Assembly (NCBI RefSeq): GCF_002803095.1
Contig: NZ_PGLR01000008.1
Location: forward strand, 96,374-160,373
DNA: 64,000 bases
Reading direction: 5' to 3'
Source: Pseudomonas sp. ZH-FAD
GTDB taxonomy: Bacteria; Pseudomonadota; Gammaproteobacteria; Pseudomonadales; Pseudomonadaceae
Shown: positions 8,639 through 17,035 of the stretch, piece by piece
How positions within the stretch are numbered: the first letter of the stretch is position 1
Layout: each line of letters begins with the position of its first letter
Translations under genes and position numbers: made by a program
Notes under the pieces: generated by a model
Told to the model about the DNA's origin: nothing
What the model saw: only the letters and a program-made list of their open reading frames with translations
Databases searched by the model: none

Positions 8639-9319
8639 ATGCCCGTACTACCCTGGCAGCAGATCGACACCGTCCTGCTGGATATGGACGGCACGTTGCT
8701 CGACCTGCACTTCGACAACCACTTCTGGCTCACCCACCTGCCGCAGCGCTACGCCGAGCACCATGGCGTCAGCCTGGCGCTGGCCCAGGCCGAACTGCTG
8801 CCGCTGTTTCGCCAGCATGCCGGTACGCTGAACTGGTACTGCACCGACTTCTGGAGCCGCGAGCTGCGCCTGTCGATCCGCGACCTCAAGCGCGAGGTCG
8901 CACACCTGATCGCCCTGCGCGCGGATGCCGAGCTGTTTCTGCGCGCCCTGCGCGAAGCGGGCAAGCGCGTGGTGCTGATCACCAACGCGCACCGCGATTC
9001 GCTGTCGCTGAAGCTGGAGCGCGTCGAGCTGGCGCCCTGGTTCGAACGCCTGATCAGCTCCCACGACTATGGCTTTCCCAAGGAGGACCAGCAGTTCTGG
9101 TTCGCCCTGCGCCAGGACGTCGATTTCGACCCCGCGCGCAGCCTGTTCATCGACGACAGCCTGCCGATCCTGCGCAGCGCCGGTCGCTTCGGCGTCGCCC
9201 ATCTGCTGGCCGTGCGTCAGCCGGACAGCCAGGCCGGGCCGAAGGACACCGAGGAGTTCGCCGCAGTGGAGGATTATCGGGAGTTGGTGCTGGGGCTGCC
9301 TGCGGCGCACTCGCTGTAG
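8639..9319 (+). CDS. yrfG: HAD-superfamily GMP/IMP nucleotidase (YrfG-like)
   Basis: 226 aa, the usual length for YrfG (about 222 aa in E. coli, a purine 5'-nucleotidase). HAD motif I is VLLDMDGTLLDL with the Asp nucleophile, motif II is VLITNAHRDSL, the motif III region is GFPKEDQQFW and motif IV is LFIDDSLPILRSA. The ATG at 8639 is preferred over the ATG at 8633, because GAGAG sits six bases before it. The gene diverges from nudE. Its TAG stop (9317-9319) lies inside the palindromic repeat that begins at 9316. Confidence 0.88.
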   Translation: MPVLPWQQIDTVLLDMDGTLLDLHFDNHFWLTHLPQRYAEHHGVSLALAQAELLPLFRQHAGTLNWYCTDFWSRELRLSIRDLKREVAHLIALRADAELFLRALREAGKRVVLITNAHRDSLSLKLERVELAPWFERLISSHDYGFPKEDQQFWFALRQDVDFDPARSLFIDDSLPILRSAGRFGVAHLLAVRQPDSQAGPKDTEEFAAVEDYRELVLGLPAAHSL

Positions 9320-9367
9320 GAGCCGGCTTGCCGGCGATCCCGGAAGACCTCGATCGCCGGCAAGGCC
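9316..9367. repeat. REP-like palindrome, GTAGGAGCCGGCTTGCCGGCG type
   Basis: A left arm GCCGGCTTGCCGGCGATC pairs with GATCGCCGGCAAGGCC across a 12-base loop. It lies between the convergent yrfG and lysM genes, and its GTAG start supplies the yrfG stop codon. This is the widespread pseudomonad palindrome type. Confidence 0.85.
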
Positions 9368-9400
9368 AGGCCCCCCCGCTACGCCTGCGGGGATGGGGGT

Positions 9401-9838
9401 TTATTCGGGAATGCGCAATACCTGCCCCGGGTAGATCTTGTCCGGGTGACTGAGCATCGGCTTGTTGGCCTCGAATATCTTCATGTAGGCATTGGCATTG
9501 CCGTATTCGGCCTTGGCAATGGCGCTCAGCGTGTCGCCCTTCTTCACCGTAACGAAGCGCGCTGCGGGGGCGGGCGTGGTCACGCTGATCTGGTCATCGA
9601 CTTCACCGACACCGGCAACGTTGCCCAGCGCCAGGAGGATCTTTTCCTTCTCTTCCTGGCTGGCCACTTCGCCACGGGCGATGACCTTGTCACCTTCGAC
9701 ACTGACCTCGATGTTCGGGTTACCCAGGCCAACCTTGGTAACGTGGTCCTTGAGTGATTCGGCGGCCTGCGCCTCCTGACCCACCAGCGACTCCCAAAGC
9801 TTGACCCCGGCGTCTTTGACAAAGGCAAACAGACTCAT
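9401..9838 (-). CDS. kbp: BON-LysM domain protein (Kbp/YgaU-like)
   Basis: 145 aa, close to E. coli Kbp/YgaU (149 aa). A BON domain (roughly residues 25-85, KVGLGNPNIEVSVEGDKVIA) is followed by a LysM domain (about 95-143, FVTVKKGDTLSAIAKAEYGN, ending PGQVLRIPE). No signal peptide is evident, in line with the E. coli protein, a cytoplasmic potassium-binding sensor. The start at 9838 has GAGGAA upstream; 12 further codons are open but lack support. It lies alone between convergent yrfG and the divergent LysR gene. The ion-binding role is carried over from E. coli and is inference here. Confidence 0.85.
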   Translation of the reverse strand: MSLFAFVKDAGVKLWESLVGQEAQAAESLKDHVTKVGLGNPNIEVSVEGDKVIARGEVASQEEKEKILLALGNVAGVGEVDDQISVTTPAPAARFVTVKKGDTLSAIAKAEYGNANAYMKIFEANKPMLSHPDKIYPGQVLRIPE

Positions 9839-9957
9839 GGCGATTCCTCTCGTTCCTTGTGAATGACCGGGCAAAGCCCCCGGAGACCAAAGTCTAGTTC
9901 AGGAAACACCCCTGATTAGCATTCGCGCATTAGAATCCGAGCAAACCAGGAGCCCCC

Positions 9958-10845
9958 ATGGACATAAAGCAGCTGAAATTTCTCGTCGCCCTCGACGAGA
10001 CCCGCCACTTCGGTCAGGCCGCCGCGCGCTGCCACGTGACCCAGCCGACGCTGTCCATGCGCCTGCGCCAACTGGAGGACGAACTGGGCCTGGAACTGGT
10101 GCGCCGCGGACAACGTTTCGAGGGCTTCAGCGCCGAGGGTGAGCGCATCCTGGCCTGGGCGCGCAGCCTGCTGGCGGCGCAGGATGGCCTGCTCGCCGAG
10201 GCAGCCGCCTGCCGTGGCCATCTGGTCGGCACCTTGCGTCTGGGCGTGGTGCCGCTAGCCAGTTTCGACCCGATGCGCCTGATCAGCCTGTTCGCCGAGC
10301 GTCACCCCGGGCTGCGCTTTCAGCTGCATGCGCTGAGCAGCGATCAGATTCTGGAGGGGCTGGTACGTAATCAACTCGACCTTGGCCTGTCCTATCTCGA
10401 CCGACTCGACCGCGAGCACTTCGCCAGCCTGGAGCTGGCCGAAGCACGCATGGGCCTGCTCTACGATCAGCGCCACTTCCACTTCGTCAGCGCCAGCCTG
10501 CGCTGGGAACAACTGGCCAACTTGCCCCTGGGCCTGCTCTCCACCGGCATGCACTTTCGCCAGTCCATCGATCACAGCTTCCGTGCGCGCGGCCTCAGCC
10601 CGCAGGTACGCCTGGAGGCCGATGCCGTGCACCACCTGACTCAAGCGGTCAGCGCTGGTCTGTGCTGCAGCGTCATGCCGTTACCGGCCGACGGTGCTCC
10701 GACCGACGGTCATCTGCGCCTGCTACCCATCGAGGACGCTCATACCCTGGCACCTCAGGGCCTGATCATGCGTCGTAGCGCCCCTGCCTCACCGCTCGCG
10801 CAAGCCTGCTTCGAAGAGGCGCGAGAGTGGCTGGCGGACGCTTGA
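9958..10845 (+). CDS. LysR-family transcriptional regulator (OxyR-like N-terminus)
   Basis: 295 aa. The winged helix-turn-helix is at residues 1-60 (MDIKQLKFLVALDETRHFGQ, then HVTQPTLSMRLRQLEDELG), followed by a periplasmic-binding-type effector domain (LRLGVVPLASFDPMRLISLF). The effector domain has a CC pair in SAGLCCSVMPL, but not the spaced redox Cys pair of OxyR, so peroxide sensing is not supported. It lies 97 bp upstream of fdhD in the same direction and may regulate the formate-dehydrogenase-like operon. That pairing is also present in PAO1 as I recall it. The inducer is unknown. Confidence 0.85.
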   Translation: MDIKQLKFLVALDETRHFGQAAARCHVTQPTLSMRLRQLEDELGLELVRRGQRFEGFSAEGERILAWARSLLAAQDGLLAEAAACRGHLVGTLRLGVVPLASFDPMRLISLFAERHPGLRFQLHALSSDQILEGLVRNQLDLGLSYLDRLDREHFASLELAEARMGLLYDQRHFHFVSASLRWEQLANLPLGLLSTGMHFRQSIDHSFRARGLSPQVRLEADAVHHLTQAVSAGLCCSVMPLPADGAPTDGHLRLLPIEDAHTLAPQGLIMRRSAPASPLAQACFEEAREWLADA

Positions 10846-10942
10846 TAGATTTGCTCGATCAACACATCAAAGCCAACGATTAGACGCTCCTCGCCCATGG
10901 GCCTAGGCTTAGCTGTGTCAATCTGTCACAGAGCGCGCCTCG

Positions 10943-11758
10943 ATGGCCAAGCCAGCCGCCCAGTCGCACATCGCCAGTGCCTACACCTACGCCGAACTCG
11001 GTGATGGTCGTGCGCAACACGCTGCACTGGCCGAAGAATGTGCCCTGGCAATCAGCTACAACGACCTGAGCCAGGCCGTGATGATGGTTTCTCCCCATCA
11101 TCTGGAAGATTTTGCCGTCGGTTTCAGTCTCGGTAACGACCTGATCCAGTCCATCGACGACATCTATGACATCCAGTTGCGCGGCCTCGGTGACAGCCGC
11201 GAAGCGCGCCTGCAAGTCAGCAGCCGCGCCTTTTGGGCGCTCAAGCAACAACGCCGGCAAATGGCCGGCACCAGTGGCTGTGGCCTGTGCGGTGTGGATG
11301 CACTGGAACAGGCGCTACCGGCCCTGACCGCCCTGCCCGGCGCAGCGTTGCCGCCACTGGAGCACCTGACCGGGCTGCGCGAGCGCATCGGTGAGCAACA
11401 ACAACTGGCACGCCACAGCGGCGCGCTGCATGCCGCCCTGTTCATCGACGCCAGCGGCGAGATTCGTCTGTGCCGCGAAGACATCGGCCGCCATAACGCG
11501 CTGGACAAGCTGATCGGCGCCATCGCCCGCGAGCGCATCGACACCCTGGGTGGCTTTGCCCTGGTCACCAGTCGCTGCAGCCTGGAGTTGCTGCACAAGG
11601 CGGTACGCGCCGGCATCGACACGCTGGTGAGCCTGTCCGCGCCCACCGCCCTGACCGTGGACTGGGCGCGGCGCCACCGACTCAACCTGATCCACCTGCC
11701 CCATCACAGCACGCCGCGGGTCTACAGCCCCGCGCCTGACGAAGAAGAACGACCATGA
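10943..11758 (+). CDS. fdhD: Formate dehydrogenase accessory sulfurtransferase FdhD
   Basis: 271 aa. FdhD moves sulfur from IscS to the bis-MGD cofactor and is required for activity of the Mo enzyme. The sulfur-carrying Cys pair is Cys113-x2-Cys116 in GTSGCGLCGVDAL. The CREDIGRHNALDKLIGA motif and VTSRCSLELLHKAVRAGI are typical of the family. The stop overlaps the start of the next gene by four bases (ATGA, 11755-11758), so the chaperone and its client are co-translated. No strong ribosome-binding site precedes the ATG at 10943. Confidence 0.93.
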   Translation: MAKPAAQSHIASAYTYAELGDGRAQHAALAEECALAISYNDLSQAVMMVSPHHLEDFAVGFSLGNDLIQSIDDIYDIQLRGLGDSREARLQVSSRAFWALKQQRRQMAGTSGCGLCGVDALEQALPALTALPGAALPPLEHLTGLRERIGEQQQLARHSGALHAALFIDASGEIRLCREDIGRHNALDKLIGAIARERIDTLGGFALVTSRCSLELLHKAVRAGIDTLVSLSAPTALTVDWARRHRLNLIHLPHHSTPRVYSPAPDEEERP

Positions 11759-14094
11759 GCCTGCAACCCGTCAATCCCCGTTACAAGCCCTACAAAGGCC
11801 CGGCCGCTGGCTGGGGCGCGCTGAATGCCGTCACACGTTTCTGGCTGGACAGCAAACAGCCATTCAAGAACCTGCGCGCGCTGCTCAAGACCAACCAGAA
11901 CGGCGGCTTCGACTGCCCCGGCTGCGCCTGGGGCGATTCGCCCGAGGACGGTCACATCAAGTTCTGCGAGAACGGCGCCAAGGCGGTCAACTGGGAAGCC
12001 ACCAAACGTCGTGTCGATCCAGCCTTTTTCGGCCGCTACACGGTCAGCCAACTGCGCGAGCAGAGTGACTACTGGCTCGAGTACCAGGGTCGCCTGACGC
12101 ATCCAATGCGCTACGACGCCAGCACCGATCGCTACGTGCAGACCAGCTGGGATGACGCCTTCGCCCTGATCGCCGAGCACCTCAAGGCACTGCCGAGCCC
12201 GGATCATGCCGAGTTCTATACCTCCGGCCGGGCCAGCAACGAGGCGGCGTTTCTCTACCAGTTGTTCGTCCGTGCCTACGGCACCAACAACTTCCCCGAC
12301 TGCTCGAACATGTGCCACGAGGCCAGCGGCGTCGCCCTCGGCCAAAGCGTGGGGATCGGCAAGGGCAGCGTGACCTTCAACGATTTCGAGCATGCCGATG
12401 CCATCTTCGTGCTGGGTCAGAACCCTGGCACCAATCACCCGCGCATGCTCGAGCCGCTGCGTGAAGCGGTCAAACGCGGCGCCCAGGTGGTCTGCTTCAA
12501 CCCGCTGAAGGAGCGTGGCCTGGAACGCTTCCAGCATCCGCAGCACGCGCTGGAGATGCTCACCAACGGCTCCGAGCCACTGAATACCGCGTTCTTCCGT
12601 CCGGCGCTGGGCGGCGACATGGCCGCCCTGCGCGGCATCGCCAAGTTTCTCCTGCAGTGGGAGCGCGAGGCGCAGGCCAAGGGCGAACCAGCAGTGTTCG
12701 ATCATGCCTTCATCGCCGAGCACACCGACGGCGTCGAGGCCTATCTGCAGTTGCTCGACAATTGCAGCTGGGAGGCGCTGCAAGCCCAGTCCGGCCTGAG
12801 CCTGCTGGAGATCGAACAGGCTGCGCGCATGTACCGCCGCGCCGAGCGAGTGATCATCTGCTGGGCCATGGGCATCACCCAGCACCACCACTCGGTGGCC
12901 ACCATCCAGGAAATCGTCAACCTGCAACTGCTGCGCGGCAACCTCGGCCGCCCCGGCGCCGGCCTGTGCCCGGTGCGCGGCCACAGCAACGTGCAGGGCG
13001 ACCGCACCATGGGCATCAACGACCGCCCGCCGGTGACGCTGCTCGACGCCATCGAAAAGCGCTTCCAGTTCAAGGTGCCGCGTGAGAACGGCCACAACAC
13101 CGTCGAGGCGATCAACGCCATGATCGACGGCCAGGCCAAGGTGTTCATTGGCCTCGGCGGCAACTTCGCCCAGGCCACCCCTGACAGCCCGCGCACGCAC
13201 AAGGCGCTGCAGAGCTGCGACCTCACCGTGCAGATCAGCACCAAGCTCAACCGCAGCCACCTCACTGTCGGCCGTGACGCCCTGATCCTGCCGTGCCTCG
13301 GCCGTACCGATATCGACCACCAGGCCGGCGGCCCGCAGGCGGTGACGGTGGAAGACTCGTTCAGCATGATCCACGCTTCCTACGGCCAGCTCGAACCGCT
13401 AGCCGGCAGCGAGATGCGCTCGGAGCCGGCCATCGTTGCCGGGATGGCCAAGGCCACCCTGGGCAACCACCCGGTGGACTGGGACGCACTGATCGCCGAC
13501 TACGACCGTATCCGCGAGCTGATCGCCGATACCATCCCCGGCTTCCATGACTTCAATCAGCGCGTTGCCCACCCCGGCGGTTTCTACCTCGGCAATTCGG
13601 CCGGCGCGCGACAGTGGAAGACCGCGTCCGGCAAGGCCAACTTCAAGGCCAATGCCCTGCTCGCCGACCTGCTCCCCCCGCAGGTGCGCGAAAGCGGTGA
13701 AACGCCGGATCTGATCCTGCAGACATTGCGTTCGCACGACCAGTACAACACCACGGTGTATGGCCTCGACGATCGCTACCGCGGCGTACGCGGCCAGCGT
13801 GACGTGCTCTTCGCCAACGAGGCGGACATCCTCCGTCTGGGCTTCAAGCCCGGGCAGAAGGTGGACATCCGCTCGCTGTGGAACGACGGGATCGAGCGCC
13901 GCGTCAGCGGTTTCACCCTGCTCGCCTTCGACATCCCGGCCGGCCAGGCCGCGGCCTACTTCCCCGAGGCCAACCCGCTGGTACCGTTGGAAAGCGCTGG
14001 CGTCGGCAGCAGCACACCGACTTCGAAGTTCGTCGCCATCCGTCTGCAGGCCGCCAGCGGCGGCAATCTGCTGGGTACTAGCGCATCGAGCTGA
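11755..14094 (+). CDS. Molybdopterin oxidoreductase, YdeP/FdhF-type alpha subunit
   Basis: 779 aa, the FdhF-like single-subunit family typified by E. coli YdeP. It aligns with FdhH around the Mo ligand: GTNNFPDCSNMCHEASG puts Cys187 where FdhH has selenocysteine 140. The N-terminal iron-sulfur region is reduced. I see Cys54-x2-Cys57 and Cys71 (DCPGCAWGD ... KFCENG) but not the full four-Cys set of FdhH. Later signatures are LGQNPGTNHPRMLEPLREAV, LLRGNLGRPGAGLCPVRGHS and a C-terminal dinucleotide-binding domain (LRSHDQYNTTVYGLDDRYRG). It is coupled to fdhD. No electron-transfer subunit or cytochrome is next to it, so the electron acceptor and even formate as substrate are uncertain. Confidence 0.88.
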   Translation: MSLQPVNPRYKPYKGPAAGWGALNAVTRFWLDSKQPFKNLRALLKTNQNGGFDCPGCAWGDSPEDGHIKFCENGAKAVNWEATKRRVDPAFFGRYTVSQLREQSDYWLEYQGRLTHPMRYDASTDRYVQTSWDDAFALIAEHLKALPSPDHAEFYTSGRASNEAAFLYQLFVRAYGTNNFPDCSNMCHEASGVALGQSVGIGKGSVTFNDFEHADAIFVLGQNPGTNHPRMLEPLREAVKRGAQVVCFNPLKERGLERFQHPQHALEMLTNGSEPLNTAFFRPALGGDMAALRGIAKFLLQWEREAQAKGEPAVFDHAFIAEHTDGVEAYLQLLDNCSWEALQAQSGLSLLEIEQAARMYRRAERVIICWAMGITQHHHSVATIQEIVNLQLLRGNLGRPGAGLCPVRGHSNVQGDRTMGINDRPPVTLLDAIEKRFQFKVPRENGHNTVEAINAMIDGQAKVFIGLGGNFAQATPDSPRTHKALQSCDLTVQISTKLNRSHLTVGRDALILPCLGRTDIDHQAGGPQAVTVEDSFSMIHASYGQLEPLAGSEMRSEPAIVAGMAKATLGNHPVDWDALIADYDRIRELIADTIPGFHDFNQRVAHPGGFYLGNSAGARQWKTASGKANFKANALLADLLPPQVRESGETPDLILQTLRSHDQYNTTVYGLDDRYRGVRGQRDVLFANEADILRLGFKPGQKVDIRSLWNDGIERRVSGFTLLAFDIPAGQAAAYFPEANPLVPLESAGVGSSTPTSKFVAIRLQAASGGNLLGTSASS

Positions 14095-14180
14095 CAGGCG
14101 GCCAGGAACCTCCTGCGCAAATCACCGGTCTATGGCGTAACGCTCGCCATTGACCGGCGAATCCTGTGATCGAGGTGTCC

Positions 14181-14627
14181 ATGAAGTCTCTGCAACTGTT
14201 CTTTCTTTCCCTTGGCCTGAGCAGCGGCGGCTTCGCCTTTGCCGGCAGTACCGAAGCCGGTTTGGGTGGTGCCCTGGGCGGCGCAGTAGGCGCGATGGTT
14301 GGCCAGCAGGTCGGTGGCAACACCGGGGCTGCAGTCGGTGCGGGTCTCGGCGGCGCAGCCGGTAGCATGGTCGGTGCAGACCGTCGCAGCCGTACCGAAG
14401 CCGCCATTGGCGGCGCGCTGGGCGCAGCCGGCGGCAACGTCGTCGGTCAGCAGGTTGGTGGCAACACTGGCGGCGTGGTCGGTGCGGCAGTCGGTGGCGG
14501 CGCAGGTGGTGCACTGGGCAACTACATGGGCAATGCCAGCTATGACGATGACCGTCGCGGCAAGCATCACCGCCACTACCATGGCAAGAAACACAAGAAG
14601 CACCACAAACACTGGCGCCGTCACTGA
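14181..14627 (+). CDS. Secreted glycine-zipper protein with a Lys/His-rich tail
   Basis: 148 aa. A signal peptide (MKSLQLFFLSLGLSSGGFAFA) is followed by about 100 residues of Gly/Ala-rich repeats, then a strongly basic tail (GKHHRHYHGKKHKKHHKHWR). VGQQVGGNTG occurs at residues 40-49 and again at 88-97, so the core looks like a tandem duplication of about 48 residues. Glycine-zipper proteins often insert into or lie under the outer membrane; no function can be assigned. I prefer the ATG at 14181 over the GTG at 14166 because it gives a clean signal peptide. Its last seven bases overlap the convergent gene downstream. Confidence 0.82.
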   Translation: MKSLQLFFLSLGLSSGGFAFAGSTEAGLGGALGGAVGAMVGQQVGGNTGAAVGAGLGGAAGSMVGADRRSRTEAAIGGALGAAGGNVVGQQVGGNTGGVVGAAVGGGAGGALGNYMGNASYDDDRRGKHHRHYHGKKHKKHHKHWRRH

Positions 14628-15388
14628 CGGATGCTGAGCACCCAGGGTTCATGACGACGACCGAAGGCCACTTCGACCTGCGCCTTGAACCCTGTTTGGT
14701 CATAGCTACGCTCCCATCCACGCGCCAGCTCGCGATAGGCATGGGGAACACTCAGGCGATCATTTTCCAGGCGAATGGTCGCGCCATAACCGGCCTCGGC
14801 ACCATGGCGATAAGGCTCGATACTCCCGGCCAGTAATACCTGGCGCTGCCGATCCGGCCAGCGCTGGCGCAGTACCTGCGCATCCACGCCCGCATCCACC
14901 AGCATCAGACGGCTGGCCTGCTGCTCGACGAAGTGCAGGCGACGCTGGCGATCATCACGTTCCTGCCGCAACACCTCACTCTCGGGCTTGGCATTCGATT
15001 CGGCTTCAGCAGCGGCCAGTGCCTGGCGAGCCTGTTCGACCTGATGTCGGTACAACGGCCCATCCAGTTCCAGCACCAACCAGACTTCGCGTGCTGTCTG
15101 CCTGTTCAAGGCTCGTTCATCCGTGGCAGAGAACCCCAGCTCGCGCAGCTTGGCCTTATCCAGCCAGGGCAACTGCCAGCCATCACCGGGACGCTGCCAG
15201 CTCAGTTGCAGACGAAGTACGCCATCGTCCTCATCGCGCAACCAGCCACCGTAGACGCGCTGTAGCTCGCGCTCGCTGAACAGCAGCTGCGCCTCGGGCG
15301 CGCCGCTGCGGTTGTACCAGACGCCGCCCAGTGCCACTGCGTTGCTCAGCAGCACCACGCCGAGCCCCAGCCACGCTGACCGCTTCAT
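14621..15388 (-). CDS. DUF4824-like protein with one N-terminal membrane anchor
   Basis: 255 aa. One hydrophobic segment (WLGLGVVLLSNAVALGGVWY, residues 5-24) precedes an extracytoplasmic domain rich in Trp, Arg and Gln (LQRVYGGWLRDEDDGVLRL, ELARGWERSYDQTGF). I place it in the DUF4824 family from memory of that pattern; no catalytic motif is visible. The start overlaps the stop of the multi-spanning gene before it (ATGA, 15385-15388), so the two products probably act together. It ends convergently inside the glycine-zipper gene. Confidence 0.75.
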   Translation of the reverse strand: MKRSAWLGLGVVLLSNAVALGGVWYNRSGAPEAQLLFSERELQRVYGGWLRDEDDGVLRLQLSWQRPGDGWQLPWLDKAKLRELGFSATDERALNRQTAREVWLVLELDGPLYRHQVEQARQALAAAEAESNAKPESEVLRQERDDRQRRLHFVEQQASRLMLVDAGVDAQVLRQRWPDRQRQVLLAGSIEPYRHGAEAGYGATIRLENDRLSVPHAYRELARGWERSYDQTGFKAQVEVAFGRRHEPWVLSIRQ

Positions 15389-16437
15389 TGCACACCGCCC
15401 GGCGCGCTACGCCGCCAGCGTTGCAGCATCACCAGCAGCAGCACGGCGATCAGCCCGAGCAGGAGGAAGAACAGGTAGCGCGGCAGCAACTGCCACCACC
15501 AGTCGAACAGCTTGGCGAAGAGCATGATCAACGCGAAGACCAGACCATCGCCCCAGCCGCGGCGAATGCCAAGCCATATCGTCAACCCGGCGAGGACGAA
15601 GCCGAGCGTCTGGTAGAAGGCCTCGATCCAGCCGGTCGGCCAAGCGAGGTAGCTGCCGCCGCCCCAGTAGGAGAGCACCAGCACCGGGCCGAGGAGGTAG
15701 AGCAACCCAACCACTCGGTAGCAGGCGGCGAACCCCGCATAGCGCCGCTGATCGAGCCATTGCGGGACGAGCAGCAGCGCCGCCAGCGGTATGAACAACT
15801 CCGGCCGCTCGCCCAGCGTCCACCAGTGCCAGCCGGCCCAATCACCCAGGCGAGCCGCGACGAACAGGCCGAAGCAGAGCAACGCCACCACCAGCAACAG
15901 CCGCTGGCGGCACTGGTAGGCCAATAGCAGCGCCAACGTTCCCCAGGGCAAAAGGGCCTTGTCCGACGGGGTGATATTGAATATCTGCCCGAGCATCGAC
16001 AGGTTCAGAACGAAGCAGACGAACGCCAGCACCGCGGCCAGCTTGGCGTAATAGCCAGAGGTGTCGCGGGCCTGCAGCCAGAAGCACAGCAGCAGGCTGC
16101 CCAGGCTGCTGCCGAGGAGGATGGCGACCTGAGCGGCAGCATCGAACAGCCCCCAGAACTGGTAGAACAGGAAAAACAGTCCGGCCGCCAGCGCCAGCGC
16201 ACCGAGCAGCGAGGCCAGGCGCATGCCCAGCGATAGCTGGCGCGCGCGGGCATCGGCGTCGATGTCCAGAGTCTGCCGGTAATGCGTCAGCAACTGCCGA
16301 TGATGGGCGGCGACCGCCTGTTCCTGAGCTTCGCTCAGTTGCAGCACCTGCTCGCGGCGCAGCTCATCCAGCTCCTCACGGAAGGCGGTGATGCGGGCGG
16401 CGCGCTGCTGCGCCTGCTCACGCTCAAGATCGGACAT
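15385..16437 (-). CDS. Polytopic membrane protein (DUF2157-like)
   Basis: 350 aa. The N-terminal 75 residues are charged and cytoplasmic-looking (MSDLEREQAQQRAARITAFR, Gln/Glu-rich, probable helix). About ten hydrophobic spans follow, e.g. LASLLGALALAAGLFFLFYQ, and the last is FFLLLGLIAVLLLVMLQ. The arrangement resembles DUF2157/DUF4401 membrane proteins, whose function is unknown. The ATG at 16437 follows AGGGAGTG, so I take it instead of the 22-codon upstream extension. It is coupled by a four-base overlap to the DUF4824-like gene, a pair seen together in other pseudomonads. Confidence 0.78.
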   Translation of the reverse strand: MSDLEREQAQQRAARITAFREELDELRREQVLQLSEAQEQAVAAHHRQLLTHYRQTLDIDADARARQLSLGMRLASLLGALALAAGLFFLFYQFWGLFDAAAQVAILLGSSLGSLLLCFWLQARDTSGYYAKLAAVLAFVCFVLNLSMLGQIFNITPSDKALLPWGTLALLLAYQCRQRLLLVVALLCFGLFVAARLGDWAGWHWWTLGERPELFIPLAALLLVPQWLDQRRYAGFAACYRVVGLLYLLGPVLVLSYWGGGSYLAWPTGWIEAFYQTLGFVLAGLTIWLGIRRGWGDGLVFALIMLFAKLFDWWWQLLPRYLFFLLLGLIAVLLLVMLQRWRRSAPGGVQ

Positions 16438-16515
16438 GGGCACTCCCTGGCGGATAATTGCCCACAGCCTAGCAGGCCGAGCCAGAAGGTGCGCACAGCG
16501 CACCCGGCGCGAGTT

Positions 16516-16950
16516 TCAATCCACCCGCAATGCCGCCATCGCTGCACGCAAGGTCTCGGGGATCGCTACGGGGCGGTTGCTCGCACGATCTACGAACACG
16601 TGGACGAAACGCCCAGCGGCGCAGGCCTGCTCTTCGCCCACCTTGAAGATTGCCAGCTCGTACTGCACCGAACTGTTGCCCAGCTTGCCGACGCGCAGCC
16701 CGACCTCGATGGCATCGGGGAAGGCGATGGAGGCGAAGTAGTCGCAGCTTGAGCTGACCACGAAGCCGACCACCTCGCCGCCATGGATATCCAGACCACC
16801 CTCGGCGATCAGGTAGGCATTCACCGCGCTGTCGAAGTAGCTGTAGTAGGTCACGTTGTTGACGTGGCCGTAGATGTCGTTGTCGTGCCAGCGCGTGGTG
16901 ATCGGCTGGAAGTGACGGTAGTCGCCACGCAGGTGTTGGGGTTGGCTCAT
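16516..16950 (-). CDS. Hotdog-fold acyl-CoA thioesterase (YbgC/FcbC type)
   Basis: 144 aa. The 4HBT active-site stretch is TRWHDNDIYGHVNNVTYYSY with its Asp, followed by FFDSAVN-type residues and a VGFVVSSSCDYFASIAFPDA strand. These enzymes hydrolyse acyl-CoA or acyl-ACP thioesters; the substrate cannot be read from sequence. The start at 16950 has AAGGAT upstream. It lies between the membrane-protein pair and the alcohol dehydrogenase, separated from the latter by a palindromic repeat, and close to acyl-CoA dehydrogenase genes, so a role in acyl-CoA turnover is plausible. Confidence 0.87.
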   Translation of the reverse strand: MSQPQHLRGDYRHFQPITTRWHDNDIYGHVNNVTYYSYFDSAVNAYLIAEGGLDIHGGEVVGFVVSSSCDYFASIAFPDAIEVGLRVGKLGNSSVQYELAIFKVGEEQACAAGRFVHVFVDRASNRPVAIPETLRAAMAALRVD

Positions 16951-16970
16951 CGATGATCCTTGGTTTGGAA

Positions 16971-17030
16971 TCGCGGCTAAAACCCCTCTCACAAAGCTTG
17001 CGGATCTGTGGGAGGGGCTTTAGCCGCGAC
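16971..17030. repeat. REP-like palindrome, GTGGGAGGGGCTTTAGCC family, copy 1
   Basis: TCGCGGCTAAAACCCCTC and GTGGGAGGGGCTTTAGCC are inverted copies around a 15-base loop. It fills the gap between the alcohol dehydrogenase stop and the thioesterase start. The same unit recurs at 50177-50232 and 56433-56485. Confidence 0.85.
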
Positions 17031-17035
17031 CTGAA

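Noticed and set aside
9958..10845. OxyR as the name for the first LysR regulator.
   Set aside because: The N-terminus is OxyR-like, but the spaced redox Cys pair is absent (only adjacent CC), and the neighbours are fdhD and an oxidoreductase.
12301..12330. A selenocysteine formate dehydrogenase.
   Set aside because: The Mo-ligand codon is TGC (Cys187), not TGA.
11700..14100. A proton-coupled formate dehydrogenase complex.
   Set aside because: No iron-sulfur or cytochrome subunit gene is adjacent.
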